From Fragilaria crotonensis (Eukaryota; Bacillariophyta; Fragilariophyceae; Fragilariales; Fragilariaceae), in contig JAKSYS010000634.1 in NCBI GenBank assembly GCA_022925895.1, positions 1 through 36,486 on the forward strand: DNA of 36,486 nucleotides, written 5' to 3'. The translations under genes and the position numbers were made by a program. Positions 20,963-30,927 of this stretch are shown piece by piece. The notes below the pieces were generated by a model. That model had not been told where the DNA came from and made no database searches. It was given only the letters and a program-made list of their open reading frames with translations. How positions within the stretch are numbered: position 1 is the stretch's first letter; every line of letters begins with the position of its first letter.

Positions 20963-21345
20963 TGATTTCCCATGTTTCTGTTTCTTTTAGCTCACATTCA
21001 CATGCAGCATGAGAATTTGTAGATACGATTAACAGATATATTTTGAAGCCCCATTTAAGTGATTTTGATGTGGAAGCAAGGCGGAATGCGCTCGATTTTT
21101 ACTCTGATGTGCTTATCGATGTCCTGTCCTTGCCCGCGGCGAGAGATGTTGCGCATCCGAAGAGAGGTTCACATGCTATTGCGTGACAAATTGAACACGA
21201 AGGAGCCGATTAGTTGTTTCTCACTCAATGGAATTCAGTGGCTTATCGAAGGGCAAAAGGAGAATACAGTAGATTGGAAAGCAAAAAGGTTGAACCGTCT
21301 GAAATACACTATGCCTTTTCATGGAAATCGTCAAGTGAGACTAAA

Positions 21346-23061
21346 CTACACTGTCGTTACCACAACGTTGCGTTCCAGGCGAAGCTGATTGGTAACAATG
21401 GCCAGCACAACATGAAGGGCAAGGTCAGATCCCTCGGCAACGTGCATCTTCATCTTGTGGACACGCATGGTGTTGTCCCAATTCCAGAATCCAACCAGTG
21501 GTTCAAGATCTTCATGTTTGCCTGACTTGCTGCTTGAAGTTGAGAGTCCATCTAAAGATGCGTGGCTTGACGTCTTTTTGATCTGGTCACTGTCGTCAAT
21601 ATCCGAATCTACATTGTCTTCACCTTCGGTCTGAGACGCTTTACGAGGATCCTTCTCAGTAGAGGGATCCAACTTGTCGTGCGCAGCTCCATCGAATGAG
21701 GACTCGACACTTGCAGCCCATTCAGACCCAGCTTCTCCGACCTTTTTCAACCAACGTCCGATTTTTCGCATGCCAGGGAACGGCTTATCACTGCCCTTCT
21801 TCTTCGAAACCGTAGCGCCTCCTTCTGTGGGTGCAGCTGCCCCACCTTCTGCCGGCTCAGTTCCATGTTTGACATTCGCATCCGGTGCATGCGCATCGGC
21901 ACCCAACTTCGCAGCGGTTTCCAATTCTTCTTCCTCCAAACGCTTGGCCTCCTTGTCGCTCACCAGCATGGTTTGGTGCTGACCCAAAAAGGAGTTGATT
22001 TCTTCACACTTGAGAATCGGTTTATCCAGCTGGAGGTATCCCTCCAAGGGATCTGGCGGTAGTTCAGTGGTGTTCTCCTTCACCCACTTTGAGAATTTCT
22101 TGATGTGCTTGTGCGACTTCCTGTTGTGTTGTTTCGGACCAAGATTGGGATTTCGAAGGTGTTCAGGCACTTCTGGAATCGGGTTTGAAAAGTCACGAAG
22201 TGGGACAACAGGTCTAGGGGTATCTTGATCTGTAGGAGCCTCATTTGCATCATTTGTATTTGAATCTTGGGTATCATCATGCACGTCGTCGATTTTAGGT
22301 TTGTCAATGGATGGTTCAGTCGCCGCAGGCTCTTCGAGAGTCGCTTCCTTCGCCGCATCCTGAAGCTGTTCCACTACGTCCTTCTCCTTTTCATCGGCTG
22401 ACTGGCCTTCAAGCGGCTTTGCCGTTTCGGGTGGCTCCTCTTTCTCGGACGACGCAGAAGCAGTCTGTTTTGGAGCATCCTTTGCAAGAAACTCCGGGCC
22501 TACCTGCGCCCATGATGGGGTATCATCTTTCTTTCTTTCACCTTCCACAGCAGCAACTTTGTCTTTTGATTTTTCATCCATGTAGTCATCTGGTGGCGGT
22601 CCGTATAGATTGACAATCGCATGATATCTGGACCACGTGACTGTGATACAGGCCTTTTTGTACAAACATGGCTGCGAATCGCCTCGCGACTGGCGCAATA
22701 GACTCGTCGCTGCCGCATCGGCGAATTGTCCCGGATAGGAAGGCTGACCGAATCGATAAATGACCCAATAGCGACGACTTAAATCCACCTGAACTCGCAA
22801 CAAGTATTGATCGATTCCAGGGCCCAAAACGTCAAACCACGCCAACCGTCCTTCTATTCCACGAGTGGAATACAAGAGATTGGATTCATCATCTGTCACG
22901 TCGTATTCGCGTTGATTGATGACTCCTGCTGTCTTGTTGATGTGATAGACTTTGTATTTGGAAGTTGGCGGAAATCCATCGATTGTCTCTTCCATGGAAG
23001 TTAGCTTGCCAGACGCATTCTCCCAATCCGTCTCCTCGAAACGAGAACTACCTCCACCCAT
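21346..23061 (-). CDS. LURP-one/Tubby-C-like protein with a long disordered insert and myristoylation-type N terminus
   Basis: Single frame of 571 residues from the ATG at 23061. This start gives MGGGSS, a fit to the N-myristoylation pattern. Residues about 35-165 contain beta-rich sequence (YKVYHINKTAG, NLLYSTRGIEGRLAWFDVLG, YWVIYRFGQPSYPGQF). A low-complexity Glu/Ala/Lys/Pro-rich insert of about 350 residues follows. The C terminus (VGFWNWDNTMRVHKMKMHVA, then SDLALHVVLAIVTNQ) looks like the last strand and buried hydrophobic helix of the LURP-one/Tubby barrel. Proteins of this fold act as plasma-membrane-linked, often lipid-binding factors; that role here is inference. The family call rests on pattern only. 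It is convergent with the pyrophosphatase gene. Confidence 0.6.
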   Translation of the reverse strand: MGGGSSRFEETDWENASGKLTSMEETIDGFPPTSKYKVYHINKTAGVINQREYDVTDDESNLLYSTRGIEGRLAWFDVLGPGIDQYLLRVQVDLSRRYWVIYRFGQPSYPGQFADAAATSLLRQSRGDSQPCLYKKACITVTWSRYHAIVNLYGPPPDDYMDEKSKDKVAAVEGERKKDDTPSWAQVGPEFLAKDAPKQTASASSEKEEPPETAKPLEGQSADEKEKDVVEQLQDAAKEATLEEPAATEPSIDKPKIDDVHDDTQDSNTNDANEAPTDQDTPRPVVPLRDFSNPIPEVPEHLRNPNLGPKQHNRKSHKHIKKFSKWVKENTTELPPDPLEGYLQLDKPILKCEEINSFLGQHQTMLVSDKEAKRLEEEELETAAKLGADAHAPDANVKHGTEPAEGGAAAPTEGGATVSKKKGSDKPFPGMRKIGRWLKKVGEAGSEWAASVESSFDGAAHDKLDPSTEKDPRKASQTEGEDNVDSDIDDSDQIKKTSSHASLDGLSTSSSKSGKHEDLEPLVGFWNWDNTMRVHKMKMHVAEGSDLALHVVLAIVTNQLRLERNVVVTTV

Positions 23062-23983
23062 GATCAATTACTGTAGCTCGTCTGTCGCGTAGATCTGCTT
23101 TCTGCAAGGATACCTGGACAATGTTTGAGGTTTGTTCAAACGGAGTTTATAGTTTGTTGTTGCGTGTTGCACGTCTCTTGTTCTAATCAAGAGTCGATCG
23201 TTATTCTTGGAGGTTCGTGTTGATCAGTCGGCCAAGAATCCAAAAATTATGGGAACCGAATGCAATGACGGCAGAATGGTGGAGAGATGCCCCTTGCCAA
23301 AAATTATACAACCGGAACACTTAACCTTACGAACATATACTGTGTGAAGCGTGTGCAGTACCAGGTACAAGTACTAGTATGCAGTATTATTCAAAATCAT
23401 AGAAGAACAGGACATACTGACATACAGTATACTACGTACAATATCTGGTACCTGGTACTCGTACAACCGGGATGGCGTCTCCATGAGCCTTCTTGCTGCT
23501 AAAGGGCGATCCCACACTCCCAAGAACTCTCATGTACTTGGTTCCTAGCTAGACGTGTGCTCTTCCGATTCGTTCTATTGACGTGTGCTGATGCCTCGAA
23601 TGCTCTGTTGCTGTCAGTGGCATGAGCGCCAAAAATTCTAGAATGAAAGAGTTCGAATCCACCAGATGTACTAGTCAAATCTCCTAATTGCCAGTTGTAA
23701 CCATTATCATAGTTCGATCTCATCACACCAACCCAACAAAATAATACTGGAAAACACCTCATCTTGCTAACTATCTTTGAGATCTTGCCCATACCTAAAC
23801 GCCTGCTCGCGATCGTACGTGCATTCGTATCCTTTCAGTGCACGCACCCCACCTGTTCACATGTATATCATCTAATGCGTGAAAGAGCTAATCTCTTCCA
23901 TCTAATTGGTTTCATTCTTGACTGTTCCTTCATGCTTTGTCGTTCTCGCTCAAAAACAAAGCGACCTCCCCGAAGCGGTGGAG
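23062..23983. other. Intergenic region, no gene seen
   Basis: It includes a GTAC-rich block at about 23350-23470 (GTACCAGGTACAAGTACT, GGTACCTGGTACTCGTAC). A GTTCGAATCC word at 23649 resembles a tRNA B box, but no cloverleaf forms around it. Confidence 0.5.
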
Positions 23984-25646
23984 CTAAGGGGGGCAGCCAA
24001 CCGCTAGTTCCCATGCAGTTCCACTATTGGGCGCATTGAGTTCCACGGTAACGGAAGTGCTCGCAGACTTGGAGGAGCCGTACTTCACGCCGACGCTGGC
24101 GAGATCCCGACACTAATCCACCCGTCGAAAAGATGCTTTCACCTTCGTAGAAGATGTTCAGCCCATCAGGAATGCTGTACATATCATACGACACAGGAAA
24201 CGTGCCGTTCTTCTTCTTCAAATCAACTGTGAACGAAGTGAAGCCTTGACCACCCGACACTTGCGTGGTGGGGCATTGCGCTTCACACAAGTTGCACACG
24301 CAGTCGAAGACATCCGCTTGACCGCAGTCAGTGTCTTGGCAGCACTGTAGTTCTATAGCGTCGGTTCGAGTCACTTTGGTTTTGGTCATGAACGGCGAAG
24401 ACCATCCGTACACAGTGAAACGGCCGAAGATATTGGACGCAATTCGTGCGGCAGTTCCAATGCCTGGATCATCTCGATTGAAGTCATACAAATCTTCAGC
24501 AGAAATTTCCAACGAAACGTCAACTTGGCATTGAGCCTGATTGTACGTCGCAGTACCAGTAGACCAGAGCAAGTGACGTCCCAAAGCACCCTTCCAATTG
24601 ACAGTCGTGGATGCCACACTGCGCGTCGTGGTCTTGTAGAATTGGAACGACGTGTCGCTCCCGGACGCTCCGAGAGCTCGAGCAGCATCGGTGGCAGCGC
24701 GTATCTCGGCATCAACAGCGTTGCTGATCCCTGCATCCTCACGAATCGCTTTCTCGTAGTCAACGGTAATGTCGCTTCCAGAATTACGTAGATAATGACG
24801 GAATCCTTCGCGACCTTCTTGCGTCCCAATGTACTTGAGCTGGACATAGAGACTGATAGCATCTAGGACAGCTTGCACTCCTGGCAGCAGCACCGTAAGC
24901 GTTACGTATGAAATTACACCTTGATCAATGAGTTGCTGAGTCGCAGCGAAGAAGAGGTAATCATACCACCTCACTGGGACCGAAGGATCCCTGACAAAGT
25001 CTCGCGTGAATTGGCGCGGAGGCCCAGCGGACGGAGCGGTTCCCTTGGTATATCCGTTGTACTCGCCACTCGCTACGCCGCAATCATCAGCCTGCTGAAG
25101 GCCGCGCGTATCAAATGGAAAGTCCACGACTGTGGGGATGGTGGGAGATGTGATTTCTTCCAGCCGACGAGTGCTGTTGTTGTTAGGCTCAAAGTTGGTC
25201 AAGACGAAATCGGTCATGTTGCCACCGGGGATGAGGTCCGCCACGGTGACAGCACCGGAGTTCAACAACGACGTAAGGAGCAGGACAACGTCTTCAATTG
25301 TGACAACGCCATCCTTGTCTAGATCGTACTGTAGGTTCGAGTTGGGAGTAATAAGCTTTAAAGGGTCAGCGATATTGCGAAGAGTGAGAATCACTGGATC
25401 TAGGACGTTGGAGGGCACGCCGCCGCCGCCCTTGCCCCTTTTCGTTGGTCTTGGAGTAGCTTTTCTGGTCGGCTTTCGGGTAGGCCTTCGCGTTGGGTTG
25501 CGGGTAGGCTTTCGCGTTGGGTTTCGGTTTGGCTTTCGAGTGGTCTTGGCGTTTGATAGGTCACGATCTGGAGCCGCGCTCGACTGTCCGATAACCAGTG
25601 CGGCAATGAAAGCCAGTTCTCCGAGCAGCAGAAACGATAACTTCAT
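23984..25646 (-). CDS. Secreted Pro-Thr-repeat protein with a dockerin/EF-hand-like calcium loop
   Basis: The protein starts at the ATG at 25646 with a signal peptide (MKLSFLLLGELAFIAALVIG, then QSSAAP). A basic TRKPTRNPTRRPT repeat follows, a feature common in diatom wall and adhesion proteins. Next is a calcium-loop motif DLDKDGVVTIEDV followed by a Leu-rich helix. The large middle region has several Asn sequons and no known domain. A Cys cluster (LQCCQDTDCG, DCVCNLCEAQC) precedes the C-terminal beta-rich domain. The frame breaks near 24106-24108: one more base in that C run would give DLASVGVKYGSSKSASTSV and end with GTAWELAVGCPP and a stop at 23986-23984. Without it the protein ends at 24024 in an unrelated Arg-rich tail. 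The shifted-frame ending looks like the genuine one. Confidence 0.75.
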
Positions 25647-26411
25647 ATTTGAGGTACCTGGTAGATCCAAGCCGAAATATGCTATGAAGATTCTCCTCAA
25701 AATCGCCCCACACCAGCATCTTTGGAGAGTGTATCTTGTATCTTTAAGTCACAAGATTGGCGTGCGCGACCTGTCAACATGCCAGCCTTAAATTCGTATA
25801 CACCCTTGGTAGATTCGTTGCGATAGTTGGACAAGTGCTCATAAGCTCATAAGTATAAATCATTTATGCAATTGCTTGCGTGTCGCCGCAGTCTTGCTAT
25901 ACGCTAGAGCTTAAACGTTCATGGCACTACCTGGTACTCAAGAGAAGTGTTAAGGTACGTGGTTCTCAGTTCGTGTGGCAAAACACCCTGACTGGTTTGA
26001 TGTGTTTCTAAATAACCACGATGATCTTGACACAACTCCGAGGTCCAAGGAAACGGTTTTGAGTTGAGAACGTCGGAGAACAGATTGTTGTCATGTGTAA
26101 TTATATAAATATGTAAATATGCATAGATTCCAAAGGAAATCCGATTTGTCCAGCATAGCAGTTAATTCAAGTACCAGTACGATATCACGTGATGAAATGC
26201 TGCAAACTTGACAACAGGTTTGATATTTATGATACTCGGAGTAAACACGTTCTGCTATCATACTAGTACAGCAGTCATTATATATATCGTACGCTGGGTC
26301 CCAAGACTCCAAATTTCAGTTTGCGCGCCGGTTCGTCTAAATTTGAGATCCCAGAGCCATGGTCCATTTTATGCCAGTGTCCGAGGGTGTCAACCGTTAT
26401 TGCGTCGCCAC
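25647..26411. other. Intergenic region to the left of the copia element
   Basis: No gene seen. Bases about 26327-26391 resemble the DNA just beyond the other end of the element (32911-32986). Both share CCGGTTCGT, then GATCCCA, GCCATGGT, CATT and CAGTGTCC in the same order. The last bases before the LTR (GCCAC, 26407-26411) are the target duplication. Confidence 0.5.
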
Positions 26412-26685
26412 GTGAAAAGACTACTGCGTAATCTCTTGGATTACTACCGTGCTCATGGTCACGAGTAGGCTAAACTTACATAACAAGATGTTAACAACAA
26501 AAAGAGTGAGATCCGATTCCTGTCGGATCTCTACATACTAACATGTTATTCGTTCATATGTGTATCACTGTACAACGACCACGTACATTCATCGATATAC
26601 GGTCCGTATCGTTGTTCATACATATCGCCGTCCATATCGGCTCGCCATTAGGGCACAGTATACAGTATACGGTAACATTCGTTCG
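26412..26685 (-). repeat. 3' LTR of the copia element
   Basis: Read on the minus strand it ends in CTTTTCAC; the canonical CA end may be one base inside. It contains a hairpin (AGATCCGA/TCGGATCT) and several CATATCG/GTATAC words. It has one more A in the run near 26503 than the other LTR. The outer boundary is set by the GCCAC duplication. Confidence 0.9.
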
Positions 26686-26698
26686 GTCCCCTCGAAAC
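26686..26698 (-). other. Polypurine tract next to the 3' LTR
   Basis: On the minus strand the sequence before the LTR reads GTTTCGAGGGGA, a purine-rich plus-strand priming site in the expected position. Confidence 0.6.
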
Positions 26699-26734
26699 GT
26701 AGCACTTAACAGGGCATTGTTTCGACCGTTACCG

Positions 26735-28984
26735 TTAATACGTAAACCTGTCAAGTAGCTCCTCTCGTCTTGCCTGCGGTAGCAGCTTGGTGAATAGGTC
26801 GCTTAGGTTTGTTTTTGTTCCTTCCTTCGCAACCCGAATTGTTCCAGCTGCTACTGCTTCCCGACACCTATGGTAGGCGATTGAGTGATGCTTTTTCTTC
26901 AATGTCGATTCCGGTAAGGTGGTGTTCTTGTAAACCGCCTCGTTGTCGCAGAAGACATTGGTGGCTGTATCGAGCGGTATTCCGAACATTCGCAACTTGT
27001 ATCGAAGTGCCTCGGTCAGTTCGACTGCATTCTTCATAGCTTGGAACTCGCTTCCGAATGTGCTCGCTTCGACCGTGTTCTGGCGCTTACTGTGCCATAT
27101 TATTGGTGCTTTGTTGCAAAACAAAAGTATCCCTGTTTGCGACCGCCTCGTAGCCCAATCGCTGCCATGACTGGCATCCACAAAACAGTGTGTTGACATT
27201 GGGTTACCACGCGGCTTTGGCATATCTGTCGGGATAGCTTCAGATGCATCCCGATAAAAATCGCACCAGTCATATTCCTTGAACATACGTTCGTCGATCT
27301 TCGGATGTTGGAAATCGAAGGCAATCTTCCTCTTGGGATAAAGCTTGAAATATCCAAACATGCGATATAATTGTTGAAGGTGTCCTTCCCGCGGCATTGC
27401 CATATAGGTTGACATCAATGCGACTTCAAGCAGTACGTCAACTCTTCCGAGCTCAACTGCCCATCGTAGGACCCCGATCAACTCTTGGTACAATTGGATG
27501 CCGTCGCTTTTTAGCTCCGGGCTCGTTTCCAATTCGGGTCGGTAATCCGATGGCAGTGGAGTGTAGCACTTGGAAGGCAATCGGAGCCCTCGTTTTGCGA
27601 GCGCCTCGACGTTCTTCACCGATGCCATGACGTATTTCTCGGCCGACATGGTCCAGCATTCCGCACCGCCAATGACCATTTTATCAAGCTGTGCTCCCAA
27701 GTAAATTTCGGGGGGTTCAATCTTGTCGTCCTTTAACTTGAAAACCGTAGTCAGATCAAGCAACGTTGCTTTTGGATCGTCCGAGATGCACAATATGTCA
27801 TCCACGTAGCACAGGGCAAGTTCATAGTATTCAAACCCATTCGCTTTAACCGCCGGTCGAAGCCATACATCAGGGTCCGCCTTCGTGGGTTTGTACCCAA
27901 TATCATGCAAGGTGTCAGCGAGTAGTGACCTGAACGCAGCGCCCGCAGACTTCAACCCGTATAGTGCCTTCTTCACCAGGAATATTGTTCCGGCTTCTGA
28001 TCCGAATTCCGGGCCAGCGACTGTCCAGATCTTCTCTCGGCAGTCAGCCGTCAAATAGGCGTTTTGAATATCGCAGGCCATCACCTGCAACCCGTTCAAA
28101 CCGGCAATTGTCAAGGCAATCCTGACCGAGTCCCTCGAAACCACTGACGAATATGTGATGATCGAGTCTGGTACTTCTGTGGTGTGTCCGCCAGCCACAA
28201 ATCTTGCCTTCCTCCTGAAATTCTCTCCCATCTTCACATCGAATATTAGATGGCATTTTATCTGTTGGTATCCCGGTGATATCTTGTCCGCCGAGTCCTC
28301 CCAAACTTCGAATGCGGGGCGCACGTTCTTCATTTCTTTCATGATGGCATCCCACCAGAGAGTATTGCCGTTCTCGGCGTCGAACCGCCGTGCTTCCTCG
28401 ACCGTTTTCGGTATTTTTATACCAAACTTATGCGTCCTGATCCAGTACTTGGATTTAACCTTCGCAATCACCCGATTCCTCTTTTTCAGGGTGTGGGAGA
28501 CCCACCATGCAAATGCAGGTTCCTCGGCAATCCTAGCTTGGACGGCGTACTCAGCCGTCTGTATAGGGTATGCCTCTTTCATATCCTTGAGACTTATCCA
28601 CGTGGTACTCAAGTCTTTCCATTGCACGAGTATTTCCCAGCCAATCGTAGTCTCACGTCGTCTGCGAGTCCCCATTCGGGTAGTCACGAAGGCATCCTGT
28701 TGCAAGACTTGCTTACCGGTAGTCCGATAGTCGATTATTTCTTGAAATAATACGTGGCGGTTGCCCTCGTCGTCAATTTGGGCGAAGAGGTTTTCGGCGA
28801 TCGCATTCGCTGCCAGGGACGCTTTGTATCCGTCTTGGAACTCCACTTCGTATTCCCTGGAGTCCAATATGGGGTTATCGTGAGCGGTACCGATTGGCAA
28901 CCCATCCTTATCCCGCAAGCGCTTGACGACGCGAGCAAGCTGGACTTCACCGCCATCGCGAGGCAGCGCAAGTTCCATGTTCAA
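26735..28984 (-). CDS. Copia reverse transcriptase and RNase H segment
   Basis: An unbroken frame of about 749 residues forms the last part of the polyprotein. Residues about 115-140 (GWEILVQWKDLSTTW) resemble a chromodomain core. The RVT_2 reverse transcriptase follows: VMACDIQNAYL holds the first catalytic Asp (about 305) and CYVDDILC holds the YVDD pair (about 394-395). The RNase H part has CFVDASHGSDW, NTVEASTFGSEF and VFCDNEAVYKN with the expected acids, then KKKHHSIAYHRCRE. The catalytic residues I can check are all present, so this segment could be active. No ATG is needed at its upstream edge because it is cut from a polyprotein; the frame is separated from integrase by shifts near 29000 and 29220. 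Confidence 0.93.
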   Translation of the reverse strand: MNMELALPRDGGEVQLARVVKRLRDKDGLPIGTAHDNPILDSREYEVEFQDGYKASLAANAIAENLFAQIDDEGNRHVLFQEIIDYRTTGKQVLQQDAFVTTRMGTRRRRETTIGWEILVQWKDLSTTWISLKDMKEAYPIQTAEYAVQARIAEEPAFAWWVSHTLKKRNRVIAKVKSKYWIRTHKFGIKIPKTVEEARRFDAENGNTLWWDAIMKEMKNVRPAFEVWEDSADKISPGYQQIKCHLIFDVKMGENFRRKARFVAGGHTTEVPDSIITYSSVVSRDSVRIALTIAGLNGLQVMACDIQNAYLTADCREKIWTVAGPEFGSEAGTIFLVKKALYGLKSAGAAFRSLLADTLHDIGYKPTKADPDVWLRPAVKANGFEYYELALCYVDDILCISDDPKATLLDLTTVFKLKDDKIEPPEIYLGAQLDKMVIGGAECWTMSAEKYVMASVKNVEALAKRGLRLPSKCYTPLPSDYRPELETSPELKSDGIQLYQELIGVLRWAVELGRVDVLLEVALMSTYMAMPREGHLQQLYRMFGYFKLYPKRKIAFDFQHPKIDERMFKEYDWCDFYRDASEAIPTDMPKPRGNPMSTHCFVDASHGSDWATRRSQTGILLFCNKAPIIWHSKRQNTVEASTFGSEFQAMKNAVELTEALRYKLRMFGIPLDTATNVFCDNEAVYKNTTLPESTLKKKHHSIAYHRCREAVAAGTIRVAKEGTKTNLSDLFTKLLPQARREELLDRFTY

Positions 28985-29217
28985 GTACGTGTCATCGAAG
29001 GCGTCGGGGGGTGAAACTCTGATCCGCCTCCCTGATCGCCGGGTCGTTTATCGTACGACCGTATTCCTGGACAAATTCTGCGTCGTAAGCAGGGTCGTCC
29101 CAATCATCGACTGCCACAACATGATGACCCAGTTCTTCATCTTGTACCACGAGGTCATTGCCTCCGATACGATCTGTGATCGTCGTCGTGAAACTATCCA
29201 TGCGAGTTTTATTCTCC

Positions 29218-30273
29218 TCAATTTTCGATTCGAGGTTTGTTACTCTTTTGCACTGTCGTTCGTGACAGTACTTTGCCTGTGCTTGTCAAGACCCAGAAAG
29301 ACATCAGAGTCCCAACACGATGTGATACTCCGAGCCATCTTCCGAGTTTGGTCTCACCCAATCCGGCATTTTCGCGGTACCAGATCCAATCATAGAACCC
29401 AAAGTCAAGGTATTCTGATATGTCGACCGTTTCGCCTGTAATGCGTTCAAGTGGGCATCTGCCTTCTAGTCCCCGCGAACTGTTGGATGTGCGATTTTGG
29501 ATGTCACACACCCACTGTAGACCATAGTCCCACAGTCGCTGGGGTACATTTTTCCGAATCATGACTCGAAACCACTTCTTTCTGATCTCTCGGATGACGC
29601 CTTCCGCGAAGTTGTGGTTCGGGCGATACGGTTCTGTGATGTGATGACTGATCGCATATTTTCTCACGTTTGCCATAAACTCCGTCTTGCGACCACATTG
29701 TTCTTGGGAGCCATCAAACGTGAGTTTTTCTGGTCTTCCATATTCGTTAATGAATTGGCGCAATGCATCCCCTGCCTCTGATTTATTGTGAAGCGGGAAA
29801 GCTGTCGCGAAGAAGTCCTTGTTGGCAAAGACTTGGGCATAGCGATTACCGTTGAGCGACTTGCACCGACCGTCCATCGTATCAGTGTAATACTCGCCTC
29901 GAAGCAATGGCTTTTCGAAGACGCGGTCCGCTCGATATCTCCGACTTAACGGAAGTACCGCCGACCTCTTAACGTTTTGTGTCGTCACCCTGATGGTTTC
30001 GTGGGCCTGTGCGAGCCCGATAAACCATCTTTCACTCAGTTCCTGCGCCGTTACAACCGAATGTCGCTTTGTCGTGGCAAAGGTCTTAGGTATGGGAACG
30101 TCAGGGACAAGCGTTTCAGTTCCATCAGTGGTCACCGTGGCAAGCAATCGATCAGTCAAGAGACATGAGATCGAACGCTCGTCAAAATTGCACGTTGCCA
30201 TATCGAAATCCACATCTTTGCAGTTGCATTGATGCGACTGATGCCGTACTTCCCGCCTCACCGTGGTGAACAC
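29218..30273 (-). CDS. Copia integrase segment
   Basis: A frame of about 350 residues. A His-rich zinc-binding start (AQELSERWFIGLAQAHETI) is followed by the DDE core: the first Asp in EYYTDTMDGRC, the second in KLTFDGSQEQCG, and the Glu in HNFAEGVIREI. The end matches the copia integrase C terminus. The frame stops at RIEN just before a continuing frame (28992-29201, MDSFTTTITDRIGG) that belongs to the same polyprotein; one base separates them in an A run. Confidence 0.9.
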   Translation of the reverse strand: MFTTVRREVRHQSHQCNCKDVDFDMATCNFDERSISCLLTDRLLATVTTDGTETLVPDVPIPKTFATTKRHSVVTAQELSERWFIGLAQAHETIRVTTQNVKRSAVLPLSRRYRADRVFEKPLLRGEYYTDTMDGRCKSLNGNRYAQVFANKDFFATAFPLHNKSEAGDALRQFINEYGRPEKLTFDGSQEQCGRKTEFMANVRKYAISHHITEPYRPNHNFAEGVIREIRKKWFRVMIRKNVPQRLWDYGLQWVCDIQNRTSNSSRGLEGRCPLERITGETVDISEYLDFGFYDWIWYRENAGLGETKLGRWLGVSHRVGTLMSFWVLTSTGKVLSRTTVQKSNKPRIEN

Positions 30274-30288
30274 TGGAAGGAATTGACA

Positions 30289-30897
30289 TCACGGGGATTC
30301 CATTCGGCAGCAGAGGTTAAAATGATGAGGGCAGCTGGCCAGTTCGTGATTGGTAGGAGTCCGTGAGTCGAAGTAGATTACGGTCCCATCAGCCGTCATT
30401 GGTTGCTCGAATTCATCTTGTTCGGCTGCAATGTGCATTGCTGTAGTCGCGTAGGGGTTATCTTGAACGTGAATGCCGTACGCACGTAACTGGTTTGGGT
30501 TGATGAGTGAGTGGTCCAAGACATCGCCCATCCATATGGCCTCATTAAAAATCAGGATGTAGGTTAAACCATTCTCCTGGCTGGTGACAGCAGTGGCGCC
30601 AGTAACGATTGGGACATCAGCAATTGGTTTGTAAGTATCGGCATACGGTGATACATCACATTCGCGGCTTGTGTAATGCATTACGATGGCGTTACTGCCT
30701 AACACAATGGTGTCGGCGTGCGAGTCAAGCTCCATGCGACCGTGAGTGACATGAGAGCCGTCATTATGCAGCGCCTTCTTCTTGTTGTTGCGTAAAGCTG
30801 ATGTACGTCTATTTGTTGTAATGTTTGCCGAAACCACAGTTGATCTTTCGAAAGTAACAATCTTTTTAGATTGGGTAGTAGTAGTTGCCGTAAGCAA
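30289..30897 (-). CDS. Copia protease segment
   Basis: About 200 residues. GRMELDSHADTIVLGSNA carries the catalytic Asp in the DSHADT form typical of diatom copia elements, in place of DTG/DSG. YILIFNEAIWMGD, HSLINPNQLRAYGI and VIYFDSRTPT follow in the usual order. The frame ends at CRMESP, a single shift before the integrase frame. Confidence 0.85.
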   Translation of the reverse strand: MLTATTTTQSKKIVTFERSTVVSANITTNRRTSALRNNKKKALHNDGSHVTHGRMELDSHADTIVLGSNAIVMHYTSRECDVSPYADTYKPIADVPIVTGATAVTSQENGLTYILIFNEAIWMGDVLDHSLINPNQLRAYGIHVQDNPYATTAMHIAAEQDEFEQPMTADGTVIYFDSRTPTNHELASCPHHFNLCCRMESP

Positions 30898-30927
30898 ACT
30901 ATTAACTGCGGAAACGGACGCGCATCG

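Noticed and set aside
21214-21525. A 103-codon plus-strand frame ending in SNQWFKIFMFA
   Set aside because: Its second half is antisense to the conserved C-terminal helix of the LURP-one gene. Only the first part is mentioned, as a possible relic.
23580-23670. Possible tRNA gene suggested by GTTCGAATCC at 23649
   Set aside because: The bases flanking the loop do not pair as a T stem and no A box or acceptor stem fits.
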